Positions 19,799 through 29,311 of a stretch of 60,036 nucleotides of DNA are shown here, piece by piece. Origin of the DNA: an uncultured Aquimarina sp. (GTDB lineage Bacteria > Bacteroidota > Bacteroidia > Flavobacteriales > Flavobacteriaceae); NCBI GenBank assembly GCA_947498595.1, contig CANMKX010000024.1, forward strand, positions 1 through 60,036, given 5' to 3'. The notes under the pieces were generated by a model. That model worked only from the letters and a program-made list of their open reading frames with translations, ran no database searches and had not been told where the DNA came from. A program made the translations under genes and the position numbers. How positions within the stretch are numbered: position 1 is the stretch's first letter; the number at the start of each line of letters is the position of its first letter.

Positions 19799-19831
19799 AA
19801 AAAGGCTACTTTTAACAAAACTAGCCTTTTT
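19799..19831. terminator. Bidirectional terminator, DUF3820 / lysA
   Basis: AAAAAGGCTA / TAGCCTTTTT, with an inner TTTT/AAAA extension after one mismatch. It lies between two convergent genes and has A/T flanks on both sides, so it can serve both. Confidence 0.85.
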
Positions 19832-19854
19832 GATTATAAAATATGATTCATAAA

Positions 19855-21087
19855 CTATTTCACTTCTTCAACTTGCGAATCAAAAATGGAGATATCAACT
19901 TGGTTTCTTGTTAAATCTTCAAAAGTTTCTCGTTTACGAATTAAATGTGCTTCATTATTATGCCATAAAACTTCGGCTGGGCGAAATCTAGAATTATAAT
20001 TACTAGCCATGGTAAAACAATAAGCTCCAGCGTTTTTAAAAGCAATAATATCACCTTCAGTTATTTCGCTAATTCTTCTATTAGTAGCAAACGTATCCGT
20101 TTCACAGATATAACCTACTACAGAATAAAAACGTTCTCTACCAGAAGGGTTTGAAACATTATAAATTTCATGATGAGAGTTATATAACATTGGACGAATA
20201 AGATGGTTAAAACCAGAATCAATCCCTGCAAATACAGTAGAAGTAGTTTGTTTAACAACATTTACTTTTGCTAAAAAATATCCAGATTCACTTACCAAAA
20301 ACTTTCCAGGTTCAAAACCAAGCGTCAAATCTTTACCATATTCCTTACAAAACTCATTAAATCGTTTTGTTAATTTTACTCCAAATTCTTCGATGTTCGT
20401 CTCTATATCACCACTCTTATATGGAACTTTAAAACCGCTACCAAAATCTATGAAGTCTAGATTTTTAAAATGCTTTGCCGTATCAAATAAAATTTCACTA
20501 GCATATAAAAAGACATCTATATCTAGAATATCACTCCCTGTATGCATATGGATACCATTGATAGTCATCCCTGTGTTTTCTACAATTCGTAAAATATGTG
20601 GGATTTGATGTATCGAAATACCAAATTTACTATCGATGTGACCTACAGAAATGTTACTGTTACCACCAGCCATTACATGCGGATTGATACGAATACAAAC
20701 AGGAGTTTTTGGATGTTTTGTTCCAAATTGTTCAAGAATAGACAAATTATCTATATTAATTTGAACTCCCATTGCAGCTACTTCTTCAATCTCTTCAAGA
20801 GAAACACCGTTTGGAGTGAAAATAATATTACTCGGAGCAACACCAGCAGCAAGACCTAAATGTACTTCTTGTATAGAAACTGTATCTAATCCAGCCCCTA
20901 AAGAATTCATTAACTTTAAGATCGCGATATTAGATAATGCTTTAACAGCATAATTAAGTTTTAACTGTTTGACTTTCTTAAACGCTTGGGTTAAGCGATT
21001 ATACTGTGAAACAATTTTAGAGGAATCATACACGTAAATAGGACTCCCAAACTCTTCTGCGATAGCTAATAAATTTGTGTTTTCCAT
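19855..21087 (-). CDS. lysA: Diaminopimelate decarboxylase
   Basis: PLP enzyme that decarboxylates meso-diaminopimelate to lysine; 410 aa, normal length. The PLP lysine is in LNYAVKALSN (about residue 48). Fold-III barrel landmarks follow: HMHTGSDILD, the Gly-rich FIDFGSGFKVPYK, LGFEPGKFLV and CETDTFA, the last holding the active-site Cys contributed across the dimer. No aspartokinase is fused or adjacent. With dapD at 47.6 kb, this is the second DAP/lysine pathway gene in the window. It is monocistronic and diverges from sucC; a loose TAnnTTTG relative lies about 15 bp upstream. Confidence 0.95.
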   Translation of the reverse strand: MENTNLLAIAEEFGSPIYVYDSSKIVSQYNRLTQAFKKVKQLKLNYAVKALSNIAILKLMNSLGAGLDTVSIQEVHLGLAAGVAPSNIIFTPNGVSLEEIEEVAAMGVQINIDNLSILEQFGTKHPKTPVCIRINPHVMAGGNSNISVGHIDSKFGISIHQIPHILRIVENTGMTINGIHMHTGSDILDIDVFLYASEILFDTAKHFKNLDFIDFGSGFKVPYKSGDIETNIEEFGVKLTKRFNEFCKEYGKDLTLGFEPGKFLVSESGYFLAKVNVVKQTTSTVFAGIDSGFNHLIRPMLYNSHHEIYNVSNPSGRERFYSVVGYICETDTFATNRRISEITEGDIIAFKNAGAYCFTMASNYNSRFRPAEVLWHNNEAHLIRKRETFEDLTRNQVDISIFDSQVEEVK

Positions 21088-21338
21088 TGAATTTTAAAAT
21101 TTAAGCTTACGAAATTATTAATAATTATTTAATAAGTATCCAATCGAAGGTTAAAAAATCTACAAAAGAACTAGATTTATAGCAAATGATTAATATTTAA
21201 TCAATAAGAACTAAAAAAGTATCATAAAATAAACTGTGTTACGTGTTTATATAAAACTAAATGAAGCAAAGAAATAAGAAAGATTTTTATAGAAAACTTT
21301 TACCCTAAAAAAGATTAGCAGAATATAATGACATTTCC

Positions 21339-21346
21339 TATTTTTG
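21339..21346 (+). promoter_or_regulatory. sucC -7 promoter element
   Basis: TATTTTTG 31 bp before the sucC start codon matches TAnnTTTG. The -33 region has no good TTTG. The rest of the 290 bp between lysA and sucC is AT-rich with nothing else I can name. Confidence 0.5.
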
Positions 21347-21377
21347 GGACTCCTATTAAAAGGCAAATACGAATATT

Positions 21378-22571
21378 ATGAATTTACACGAATATCAGGG
21401 TAAAGAAATATTAAGCAGCTTTGGCGTACGTATACAACGTGGTATAGTTGCTCACAATGCAAAAGAAGCGGTAGATGCCGCAAAACAATTAACTTCTGAG
21501 ACTGGAACAGAGTGGCATGTAATTAAAGCACAAGTTCATGCTGGTGGTCGTGGTAAAGGTGGAGGTGTTAAACTTGCAAAAAATATTCAAGAAGTTGAAG
21601 ATATTGCAGGACAAATCATTGGAATGGATTTGGTAACTCCACAAACTTCTGCAGAAGGAAAAAGAGTACACCAAGTATTAGTAGCTGAGGATGTATATTA
21701 TCCAGGTGAAAGTGAGCCAGACGAATATTATATGTCTGTGTTATTAAATAGAGCTACAGGACGTAATATGATTATGTACTCTACAGAGGGTGGAATGGAT
21801 ATTGAAACAGTTGCTGAAGAAACACCACATTTAATTTATACAGAAGAAGTAGATCCTTCAACAGGATTATTACCTTTTCAAGCACGTCGTATCGCTTTTA
21901 ATTTAGGTTTAAGTGGAACAGCATTTAAAGAAATGACAAAGTTTGTTAACGCTTTATATACTGCATATGTAAAATCTGATTCTTCTTTATTTGAAATAAA
22001 CCCAGTATTGAAGACTAGTGATAGTAAAATAATGGCAGTTGATGCTAAAGTTACTTTAGATGAAAACGCATTATATCGTCATAAAGATTACGTTGAAATG
22101 CGTGATATTCGTGAAGAAAATCCTGTAGAAGTTGAAGCTAAAGCAGTTGGTCTTAACTATGTTGATTTAGACGGAAACGTTGGTTGTATGGTTAATGGAG
22201 CTGGATTAGCAATGGCTACAATGGATTTAATTAAGCAAGCAGGTGGAGAACCAGCTAACTTTTTAGATGTTGGAGGTACAGCAGATGCAAAACGTGTTGA
22301 AGAAGCTTTTAGATTGATTTTAAAAGATGATAACGTAAAAGCAATTTTAATTAATATTTTTGGAGGTATAGTTCGTTGTGATCGTGTAGCACAAGGAGTT
22401 GTTGATGCATACAAAAATATGGGAGATGCTATTAAAGTACCTATTATTGTACGTTTACAAGGAACGAATGCAGATATTGCAAAAGAATTAATTGATAATA
22501 GTGGATTGGATGTACAGAGTGCTGTATTATTTCAAGAAGCAGCAGATAAAGTACAAGCTGTATTAGCATAA
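21378..22571 (+). CDS. sucC: Succinyl-CoA synthetase (ADP-forming) beta subunit
   Basis: Beta subunit of the TCA-cycle enzyme that makes ATP and succinate from succinyl-CoA; 397 aa. The ATP-grasp half (about 1-240) begins MNLHEYQGKEILSSFGV and has the glycine-rich HAGGRGKGGGVKLAK; the CoA-ligase half (about 245-397) has GCMVNGAGLAMATMDL, ANFLDVGG and INIFGGIVRCDRVA. The alpha subunit gene sucD is not adjacent, a split arrangement common in flavobacteria. It is monocistronic with a perfect terminator. Confidence 0.97.
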   Translation: MNLHEYQGKEILSSFGVRIQRGIVAHNAKEAVDAAKQLTSETGTEWHVIKAQVHAGGRGKGGGVKLAKNIQEVEDIAGQIIGMDLVTPQTSAEGKRVHQVLVAEDVYYPGESEPDEYYMSVLLNRATGRNMIMYSTEGGMDIETVAEETPHLIYTEEVDPSTGLLPFQARRIAFNLGLSGTAFKEMTKFVNALYTAYVKSDSSLFEINPVLKTSDSKIMAVDAKVTLDENALYRHKDYVEMRDIREENPVEVEAKAVGLNYVDLDGNVGCMVNGAGLAMATMDLIKQAGGEPANFLDVGGTADAKRVEEAFRLILKDDNVKAILINIFGGIVRCDRVAQGVVDAYKNMGDAIKVPIIVRLQGTNADIAKELIDNSGLDVQSAVLFQEAADKVQAVLA

Positions 22572-22595
22572 TTTTATAGCTTATAAAATCATTAT

Positions 22596-22628
22596 AAGGC
22601 TGTTTGGTTATCCAAACAGCCTTTTTTA
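22596..22628 (+). terminator. sucC terminator
   Basis: AAGGCTGTTTGG / CCAAACAGCCTT (12 bp perfect stem, TTAT loop) followed by T6. Confidence 0.92.
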
Positions 22629-22642
22629 ATTTAAAATAAACA

Positions 22643-23149
22643 ATGGAAAAACGTATACAAGAAATTGTAGCACATTTAGAAATGCTGCCACATCCAGAAG
22701 GAGGTTTTTATAAAGAAACTTATAGAAGTAATGGAGTTATTTCAAAAAATCATTTGATTTCTGATTTTTCTGGAGATAGAAATTATAGTACCGCAATCTA
22801 TTTTTTATTGACATCAGATAATTTTTCGGCATTTCATAAAATTAAACAAGATGAAATATGGCATTACTATGAGGGAGCATCATTATATGTTCATGTTATT
22901 GATCAAGAAGGAAAATATACGAGATATACTGTTGGAATGAATTTGGATAATGATGAATATCCTCAACTAGTAGTTCCTGCAGGATGTTGGTTCGCATCTA
23001 GTGTTAAAGACGTTGAAGCATACTCATTAGTCGGTTGTACAGTAGCTCCAGGTTTTGATTTTGAGGATTTTGAATTAGCTAACAGAAATGAATTAGTGAA
23101 TGAATATCCATTGCATAAAGATTTAATAACAAAATTAACTAGAGAATAA
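22643..23149 (+). CDS. Cupin domain DUF985 family protein
   Basis: A 168 aa cupin of the DUF985 type. Seen: LEMLPHPEGGFYKETYRS near the N-terminus, STAIYFLLTSDNFSAFHKIKQDEIWHYYEG (the cupin metal-site region with His and Glu candidates) and LVVPAGCWFAS. The family is related to RmlC-like folds; a sugar epimerase or metabolite-binding function has been suggested but none can be assigned here. It sits between two terminators and appears to be transcribed alone from the 15 bp after the sucC terminator, or by read-through. Confidence 0.85.
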   Translation: MEKRIQEIVAHLEMLPHPEGGFYKETYRSNGVISKNHLISDFSGDRNYSTAIYFLLTSDNFSAFHKIKQDEIWHYYEGASLYVHVIDQEGKYTRYTVGMNLDNDEYPQLVVPAGCWFASSVKDVEAYSLVGCTVAPGFDFEDFELANRNELVNEYPLHKDLITKLTRE

Positions 23150-23178
23150 AAAAGGCCAGATTTAATCTGGCTTTTTTT
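23148..23178. terminator. Bidirectional terminator, DUF985 / tricorn-like
   Basis: GCCAGAT / ATCTGGC with A6 on the left and T7 on the right, sitting directly at the stop codon of the DUF985 gene and 17 bp beyond the stop of the convergent protease gene. Confidence 0.88.
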
Positions 23179-23194
23179 GTTTTATGAATTTAAA

Positions 23195-26100
23195 TTAATG
23201 ACTAGCTCTTTTAGGATATGGAGGCCTTTTGTATGTTTTTGGTGGGTTTTCTTTTAATTGTTTTAAGGCAATTTCAATCGCTTTTTCAAGTTGAGGATCT
23301 TTACCCTGTAAAACATCTACAGGTAATTGATCTACTTCAATATCTGGAGCAACCCCCACATTTTCGACAATAAACCCATCTTCTGTCCAAATAGCTACAT
23401 TAGGAGCAGTAACACTAGCCCCATCAATAAATTCAGGAAAACCTAATACACCAACTAAACCACCCCAAGTTCTTTTACCAACAAGTGTTCCAACGTTAAA
23501 TTTACGAAACATCCAAGGTAACATATCTCCACCAGAACCAGCTGTTTCATCTATTAGCATTACTTTAGGACCTTGAATAGACGCACTAGGTGTTTTAAGA
23601 TCATTTCCATATCTGAAATTCCAATGAGCTTGTAATGGATTTGTCAATAAGTTGATGTAATAATCAGCAATTTGCCCTCCTCCGTTGAAACGTTCGTCTA
23701 TAATGATGGCCTTTTTGTTAGCTTGCGGATAAAAATAGCGTTTAAAGTATTCATGACCAGCTCCTGCAGTATTAGGAACGTATACATAGGCTACTTGACC
23801 GTTTGTAGCTTTGTGAACTTTTTTTAAATTGTTTTCAACCCATTCTCTATTACGTAAACGAGATTCATTTGTAATAGGCGTTACTTTTACAATTCTAGAA
23901 TTTTTATAATTGGAAGTATTACTAATTGTAAGTTCAACGATGGTATTTGCAGTGTTTTCAAACAAACTAAATAAATTTGTACTAGCTTTGATATCAACAC
24001 CATTAACAGCTAATATATAATCACCTTGATTAATATTTAACCCAGGCTCTGTTAAAGGGGATCTAAGTTCTGGATTCCAATTGAGACCTCCATATATTTT
24101 TTTGAATTGGTATCGGTTATTCTGTATCGTATAATCAGCTCCAAGAAGGCCAACAGGAATGTATTCTGGAGTATGTAATTGTTCACCCCTTCCTTGTAGT
24201 CTATGATGACCTACTCCCAATTCACTACACATCCATTGCATAACTCTATTAAGATCATTACGAGTTGTTAAATGAGGAAGAAAAGCTGCGTATTTCTTTT
24301 TCATAGCTAACCAATCAGACCCATGCATTGCAGGATCATAGAAATAATCACGATTTACTCTCCAGGCTTCATGAAAGATATTTGACCATTCTTCTATTGG
24401 ATTTATTTTAACTTTAATAGCAGCTGTTTTTAGTTTTCCTTTTCCTGGAGCAGGTTTTTTAGCGATATCAGATATACTCCAAGAACCTCCACTTTCATAT
24501 AACATCTTTTTTCTATTAGCAGAAACTATGTAATTGTCGACCTCCATAATCTCTGTGTCTTTTCTAGTTGATAAATCATATTGATGTAGCATTGATGGAA
24601 TGGATGCATCACTAGCATTAAAAGAAATGTACATTAGAGAGTTTTCTGCCCCAGAAGATAAACCATAATAATTTCCTGAAGTTATAGGAAAACTAATGAT
24701 TCTTTGCTGAAGCCCATCTAAATCTATTTGTAATGATGCATTTTCTTTATCATCCTCATTGGTATTTTCATCCTCGTCAGATTTTTCTGAAAAATCTTCT
24801 TCATCAGATTCTTTGGAAAAAGGAGATACTATATCTTTTCGTAAGGTTGCTAAATATATAGAATTGGTAATAGACATATCTTGATTTGATTGGTCAAACC
24901 AATTAACTACAGGACCAGCATCTGTAGATGCAAAAAAGTATATGTATTTACCATTGGCATCAAAAACAGGATTTGTAGCATTACTTAAACCATCACTAAC
25001 TGGATATGATGTATTTTTTTGTATAGAGTATAAAAATACTTGTTCAAAATTTGAATCTATTATTTTTGAATATACAATCCAATTTGAATCGGATGACCAA
25101 TCACCAAAAAGATTTCTAAATGCTCCAGGATAATAATAATCATCCTGATTTATTTTTGTGATTTTTTTAGAATCAATATCTAAAATGTATAAATTTCTGC
25201 CGTTATCTGAAAAGGAAATTTTTTTTCCATCTGGAGACCAATTAGTATATGCATAAAAACCAGTTCCTTCGAGTTTGATTTTTTTGACATCTCCTTTTCC
25301 GTCTTGTGATTTTATATGTAATTGATATTCACCGGAGATATCAGAAAAATAAGCTATTTTTTTTCCATCAGGAGACCAAGAAGGATATTTTTCATGAGCG
25401 TTTGAGCTAGTTGTAATATTTCTAGGATCTCCTTTTTCTTGAGGTACGGTAATGATTTCTCCTCTATAATCAAATACTGCCCTTTTACCAGATGGCGAAA
25501 TTGATGCAGACCGTATGTGTTGATTCCCTTTTACATAACGCTCTCTTAATTCTAATAAATCAGTAGAGATGCCGACAGTTAATTTTTTATTTTCATTAGT
25601 TTCACTATTATAAATATACAGATAACCAGCATGTTCAAAAATGATTTCCTTTTCATGGATAGAAGCATTAATAATAGGGAAGTCCTTGAAATGTGTTAAT
25701 TGTTCAACAGTTTTAGAATTAATATGATATGAAAATAGGTTGAATTCACCATTTCGATCACTTAAAAAATAAATATGATCGTTTTTCCACATTGGTTGTA
25801 CATCGTTACTACCTCCTTTAGGTTGTGGTATTTTTATAATTGATTTGTCTTTAAAAGAAAATAACCAAATATTCGATGTTGTTCCTCCTCTATAATGTTT
25901 CCATTGTTGAAAGCGGTCAGGTATAGGAGTATAAGCCATATATTTCCCGTCAGGCGAATATGCAGCATGCCATGCATTAGGAATAGCAACTTCGTCAGGA
26001 AATCCTCCGTTTATAGCTACTTGATATAGTTTTGTGTATCGATTAGTATATGATGTTCTCCTAGAGTTAAATAAAACAGCAGTTCCATCAGGAGTAAACT

Positions 26101-26449
26101 CGATAGCTCTATCATAGCCTGGATGCCAAGTTAAACGTTTTGGTATTCCGCCTGTTACTGGAATCGTAAAAACATCAATGTTTCCGTCATATTCGGCACT
26201 AAAGGCAATTAGTTTTCCGTCAGGAGAAAATGTAGGATTAGATTCAATTCCCTCATCTATAGTTAAACGTTTAGGGTTACTTCCATCCTTATTTGCTACC
26301 CACAAATCTTCAGCATAGATAAAAGCAATATGTGATTGACTCATGGACGGTTGCTGTAATAAACGAGTATCTATAGGGTCAATTGCATATGATGTAAATG
26401 TAATTAATCCTAAAATTAGTGATAGAATAAATAAATAAGTTTTTTTCAT
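23195..26449 (-). CDS. Tricorn-like S41 protease
   Basis: Exported, multidomain serine protease of the tricorn type, 1084 aa. Signal peptide about 1-22. Residues about 25-300 and 310-530 form two WD40/PD40-like beta-propellers with repeated SPDGKxIAF and SxDGKKI motifs. An acidic linker near 565-585 (DEEDFSEKSDEDENTNEDD) follows. Next come a tricorn C1-like helical segment (NPIEEWSNIFHEAWRVNRDYFYD), a PDZ domain (about 775-850) and the S41 catalytic core, with the nucleophile in AGSGGDMLP (Ser972 by count, close to Ser965 of archaeal tricorn). It probably trims oligopeptides in the periplasm. Monocistronic. The 314 bp upstream hold no promoter match I trust. Confidence 0.92.
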   Translation of the reverse strand: MKKTYLFILSLILGLITFTSYAIDPIDTRLLQQPSMSQSHIAFIYAEDLWVANKDGSNPKRLTIDEGIESNPTFSPDGKLIAFSAEYDGNIDVFTIPVTGGIPKRLTWHPGYDRAIEFTPDGTAVLFNSRRTSYTNRYTKLYQVAINGGFPDEVAIPNAWHAAYSPDGKYMAYTPIPDRFQQWKHYRGGTTSNIWLFSFKDKSIIKIPQPKGGSNDVQPMWKNDHIYFLSDRNGEFNLFSYHINSKTVEQLTHFKDFPIINASIHEKEIIFEHAGYLYIYNSETNENKKLTVGISTDLLELRERYVKGNQHIRSASISPSGKRAVFDYRGEIITVPQEKGDPRNITTSSNAHEKYPSWSPDGKKIAYFSDISGEYQLHIKSQDGKGDVKKIKLEGTGFYAYTNWSPDGKKISFSDNGRNLYILDIDSKKITKINQDDYYYPGAFRNLFGDWSSDSNWIVYSKIIDSNFEQVFLYSIQKNTSYPVSDGLSNATNPVFDANGKYIYFFASTDAGPVVNWFDQSNQDMSITNSIYLATLRKDIVSPFSKESDEEDFSEKSDEDENTNEDDKENASLQIDLDGLQQRIISFPITSGNYYGLSSGAENSLMYISFNASDASIPSMLHQYDLSTRKDTEIMEVDNYIVSANRKKMLYESGGSWSISDIAKKPAPGKGKLKTAAIKVKINPIEEWSNIFHEAWRVNRDYFYDPAMHGSDWLAMKKKYAAFLPHLTTRNDLNRVMQWMCSELGVGHHRLQGRGEQLHTPEYIPVGLLGADYTIQNNRYQFKKIYGGLNWNPELRSPLTEPGLNINQGDYILAVNGVDIKASTNLFSLFENTANTIVELTISNTSNYKNSRIVKVTPITNESRLRNREWVENNLKKVHKATNGQVAYVYVPNTAGAGHEYFKRYFYPQANKKAIIIDERFNGGGQIADYYINLLTNPLQAHWNFRYGNDLKTPSASIQGPKVMLIDETAGSGGDMLPWMFRKFNVGTLVGKRTWGGLVGVLGFPEFIDGASVTAPNVAIWTEDGFIVENVGVAPDIEVDQLPVDVLQGKDPQLEKAIEIALKQLKENPPKTYKRPPYPKRASH

Positions 26450-26763
26450 GATAATATAATCTGTATGGATATTAATAAGTGGTATTAAATTACATTTTAT
26501 GGAAAGAATTATTGTTAATCATACTTTAAAATTAAAAGAATATTTGTCCCTATATAATGTTAAAAATAAAAATAATTTGAATGCCTTAGAGTAGAAGATA
26601 TACAGTTTAAATAGCTGTGATTTAAATAGTTTAAAGAAGTTTTTTGAAGGTTTAAAAGGTTGATTTGTATATTGTTAATCTGTTGTTAAATGGAAAAATG
26701 ATTGTAACGAAGATTAAAAAAGTAAGGTCTTATATGTAAACAAATTAATAAACAACTTCCATT

Positions 26764-27099
26764 ATGAAACAAGTAAATATAATTGTATTAGCCGTATTAT
26801 TTATGTGTACAACTGTACTATCAGCCGCAAATGTACCAGTAACTAAAAAGAATAGTGAACTTTCTGCAGAAATAGGATTGTTATTGAAAAATCCGTCATT
26901 CAAAATTAAAGAAGATATTAAAGCTAGAATAACTTTCACATTGAATAAAAACAATGAAATAGTTGTGTTATCAGTAGATTCTGAAGATTTGAAAATAGAG
27001 AGTTTTATAAAAAATAGATTGAACTATCAAAAAGTCACAGCCTTAACTAACAATGCTATAAAAGAATATAAGGTGCCTGTGAGAATTGTACAAGAATAG
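26764..27099 (+). CDS. Small exported protein of unknown function
   Basis: A 111 aa protein with a clear signal peptide (hydrophobic 5-20, cleavage near LSAANV). The mature 90 residues contain ARITFTLNKNNEIVVLSVDS, a beta-hairpin segment like that seen in small secreted flavobacterial proteins distantly reminiscent of the TonB C-terminal fold, and end in KEYKVPVRIVQE. I do not recognise a named family. It diverges from the tricorn-like gene across 314 bp of AT-rich DNA and ends at a bidirectional terminator. Confidence 0.75.
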   Translation: MKQVNIIVLAVLFMCTTVLSAANVPVTKKNSELSAEIGLLLKNPSFKIKEDIKARITFTLNKNNEIVVLSVDSEDLKIESFIKNRLNYQKVTALTNNAIKEYKVPVRIVQE

Positions 27100-27135
27100 A
27101 CTAATTGACAAACTTGCTTATTATTTAATTATTAT

Positions 27136-27172
27136 AAAGTTCTCTATTTTGATGGAATCAATAGAGAACTTT
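27136..27172. terminator. Bidirectional terminator
   Basis: AAAGTTCTCTATT / AATAGAGAACTTT, a perfect 13 bp stem with an 11 nt loop between two convergent genes; it ends 2 bp before the stop codon of the methyltransferase gene. Confidence 0.88.
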
Positions 27173-27174
27173 TA

Positions 27175-28779
27175 TTATGCACCTAATAAGTAATGAATAC
27201 TCACTGTAGCAAGCTCTGAGTTTGGAAATTTATGAAAATAAGAAGGAACACTTTTTAGACCACTTTCTTCAATTATCTTTAAAAAAGAATCAATTTCCAA
27301 AATGTATTGATCAGAAAACCCATGAGTTGCATCATATGCTGTAGCAGCTGTTTTTCCTAGATTTTTTGAAGTTATTTTAGGCGAAATAGTATGTAATTCT
27401 ATAAGAATTAAACCGTACTTAGCAATGTATGGAGTCCATTTAAGAAAGTGATCTTTTAAATTACGCTCAACTTCATCTCCAGAGAGTTTTTGACCTCTAT
27501 ATGCAAAAGCTCCGGTAGATAAACTAGCAGTTTTTATATCTGCAATAGGAGTGGACCAAATTCTATTATGGTCTAGAAAAGTTCTAACAGAGAGTAAATC
27601 TTTTAATGCTATATTATAATTATGTAAAAGGTCTCTGTGTAATTGATCGGGGTTACCAATATCACCCCAAATAACTTTTGCCCATATATCTGCTTGAACT
27701 AAATTAGCTCGTGTAACCTTTAATGCTGCTTTATTATAATCGGCACCTACGAGAAATAATGGATGATTGTCTAGATGTTTACCTCTAAGTGTTTTGGATG
27801 CAATAGTTTCAAATAGGTGAATTAAAAAAGCACCATTACCACATCCCATATCTAATATTCCTTTAGGTTGAAGTTCCAATGGTTGATTAAAAATTGTGAT
27901 GATGCTTTCATCAATTTTTTTGAAATAAGCGATATGAGCACCGCCGCTTCCCCAAACATTCATTTCACGGTCAACATGAATCTCGTGTGTAATCTTGGAG
28001 TTCCACAATATGTTTGCATCTCCGTATAGTAAATCATTAATTTTTCTGAACATAGGAATATATGAAACTGTAACTCCATATGCCGTTGCTCTCTTTGCAA
28101 AAAATAACCCTTTTGGTGTAAAAGTATAGGTTGCTTCTTCTTGTTTAAACCAACCTAGAAGACTTAAAAAACTTAATATAATATCAAAACTTTCAGGATT
28201 CTTGTGATATTCTTCTGGTGTAAACGAAGCCTCCATAAAGTATTTGTGAAACATACCTCCCATACCTAAAAATACGATAGTAGGTCCAACCAGAACACCT
28301 TCGATATGTTTTAGTATTTGTTGTTGAATACTAGCTGTTTTAGTGTTTTTTGAAATTTTAAGATCAAAATTTCTATAATATTGATGGTAAAGACGTTCTA
28401 ACTTTTGAAATGGTTTTGCTTCAAACTTTCTAGGATGAAAATTTCCTGAATAATTTAATAAATCAACCACACTTTCGTAGAGGTAAAATAAAGAAAAAGC
28501 AATTTCAGTATTTGCGTTGCATGAAATCAGCACTTCATTATCATTAAAAGTATATTCTACCCACCCTTGAGAGGCAAGCATTCTTAAAGCAACATTTAAG
28601 TAGCCTTCATTAGCACCACAAATAGAGGCTAATCTAGTACAGCTTATTTTTTGTTGTTGAAGTAAGTATTGTGTAATTCCTTTTTGATATAATGAAAAAG
28701 CAACAGGAGCTATTACTATACCATCAAGATGTTTGAAGAGATCAGCTCTAAATAATTTTTTATCTTCTTTTGTTAACAT
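27175..28779 (-). CDS. SAM methyltransferase with duplicated N-terminal module
   Basis: Class I SAM-dependent methyltransferase, 534 aa, larger than usual. The SAM site is GILDMGCGNGAFLIHLFE (about residue 305), followed by ADYNKAALKVTRANL (acidic ribose-binding loop) and KVIWGDIGN. Residues 10-110 and 150-250 are related to each other: each begins with an H-(D/E)-G-(I/V)-(V/L) helix, runs through a winged-helix-like segment with LASQGWVEYTFND or LSLLGWFKQEEATYTF, and ends with an NDLL/VDLL helix. This matches the dimerisation/winged-helix region of O-methyltransferases, present twice. Substrate unknown. It is monocistronic, with no biosynthetic genes next to it. Confidence 0.75.
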   Translation of the reverse strand: MLTKEDKKLFRADLFKHLDGIVIAPVAFSLYQKGITQYLLQQQKISCTRLASICGANEGYLNVALRMLASQGWVEYTFNDNEVLISCNANTEIAFSLFYLYESVVDLLNYSGNFHPRKFEAKPFQKLERLYHQYYRNFDLKISKNTKTASIQQQILKHIEGVLVGPTIVFLGMGGMFHKYFMEASFTPEEYHKNPESFDIILSFLSLLGWFKQEEATYTFTPKGLFFAKRATAYGVTVSYIPMFRKINDLLYGDANILWNSKITHEIHVDREMNVWGSGGAHIAYFKKIDESIITIFNQPLELQPKGILDMGCGNGAFLIHLFETIASKTLRGKHLDNHPLFLVGADYNKAALKVTRANLVQADIWAKVIWGDIGNPDQLHRDLLHNYNIALKDLLSVRTFLDHNRIWSTPIADIKTASLSTGAFAYRGQKLSGDEVERNLKDHFLKWTPYIAKYGLILIELHTISPKITSKNLGKTAATAYDATHGFSDQYILEIDSFLKIIEESGLKSVPSYFHKFPNSELATVSIHYLLGA

Positions 28780-28878
28780 ATAAATGCTTAATTTAAGTAG
28801 GTAATGATTTATAATAGTAAAATCTCACCTTTAAATTAAGCATTTAATTTATAGTGTAAAAATATATTTACCTGATAA

Positions 28879-29157
28879 TTAGGGTTTAGTGTTTTTTGAG
28901 TCCTCTTTAGGTTTTGGCTTTTCTCCTTTAGGAGGCATAGGACCTCTTAAATGTATAACTAATCCGTTTAGAAAATTTCTTAATATTTGATCACCACATT
29001 CCATGTATTTAGGATGATTTTCGTTTCTAAAAAGTGCTCCAAGCTCACTTTTAGTTACTTTAAAATCAACCAAAGCACAGATCTGTACTATATCATCATC
29101 TTTTAATTTATGAGCTACTCTCAGCTTTTTAAATATATCGTTATTCGTTAATCCCAT
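28879..29157 (-). CDS. DUF1456 (YehS-like) single-repeat protein
   Basis: A 92 aa protein. Residues 1-70 match one DUF1456 unit: LTNNDIFKKLRVAHKLKDDDIVQIC, SELGALFRNENHPKYMECGDQILRNFLNGLVIHLRG. E. coli YehS carries two such units in about 156 aa, so this is a half-length version. The tail (PMPPKGEKPKPKEDSKNTKP) is proline- and lysine-rich and likely disordered. Function of the family is not established; a nucleic-acid role has been guessed. A perfect TAnnTTTG box ends 4 bp before the start codon, so the mRNA may be leaderless. Confidence 0.85.
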   Translation of the reverse strand: MGLTNNDIFKKLRVAHKLKDDDIVQICALVDFKVTKSELGALFRNENHPKYMECGDQILRNFLNGLVIHLRGPMPPKGEKPKPKEDSKNTKP

Positions 29158-29161
29158 AAAG

Positions 29162-29169
29162 CAAAGGTA
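29162..29169 (-). promoter_or_regulatory. DUF1456 gene -7 element
   Basis: On the minus strand this reads TACCTTTG, a full TAnnTTTG match, and ends 4 nt before the ATG. No TTG is found at the -33 distance. Confidence 0.5.
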
Positions 29170-29311
29170 ATTTACTTTAGGCGATTTAAAAAATAAAGAT
29201 ATTGTAAATGAAATGATGTTTACTTGGTATATTTTACATTATTTTATAATATAAATCAGTTTTTTTTTTAATTTTTGTGTACCCCTTAATTAAATTCATA
29301 GAACGAAACTT

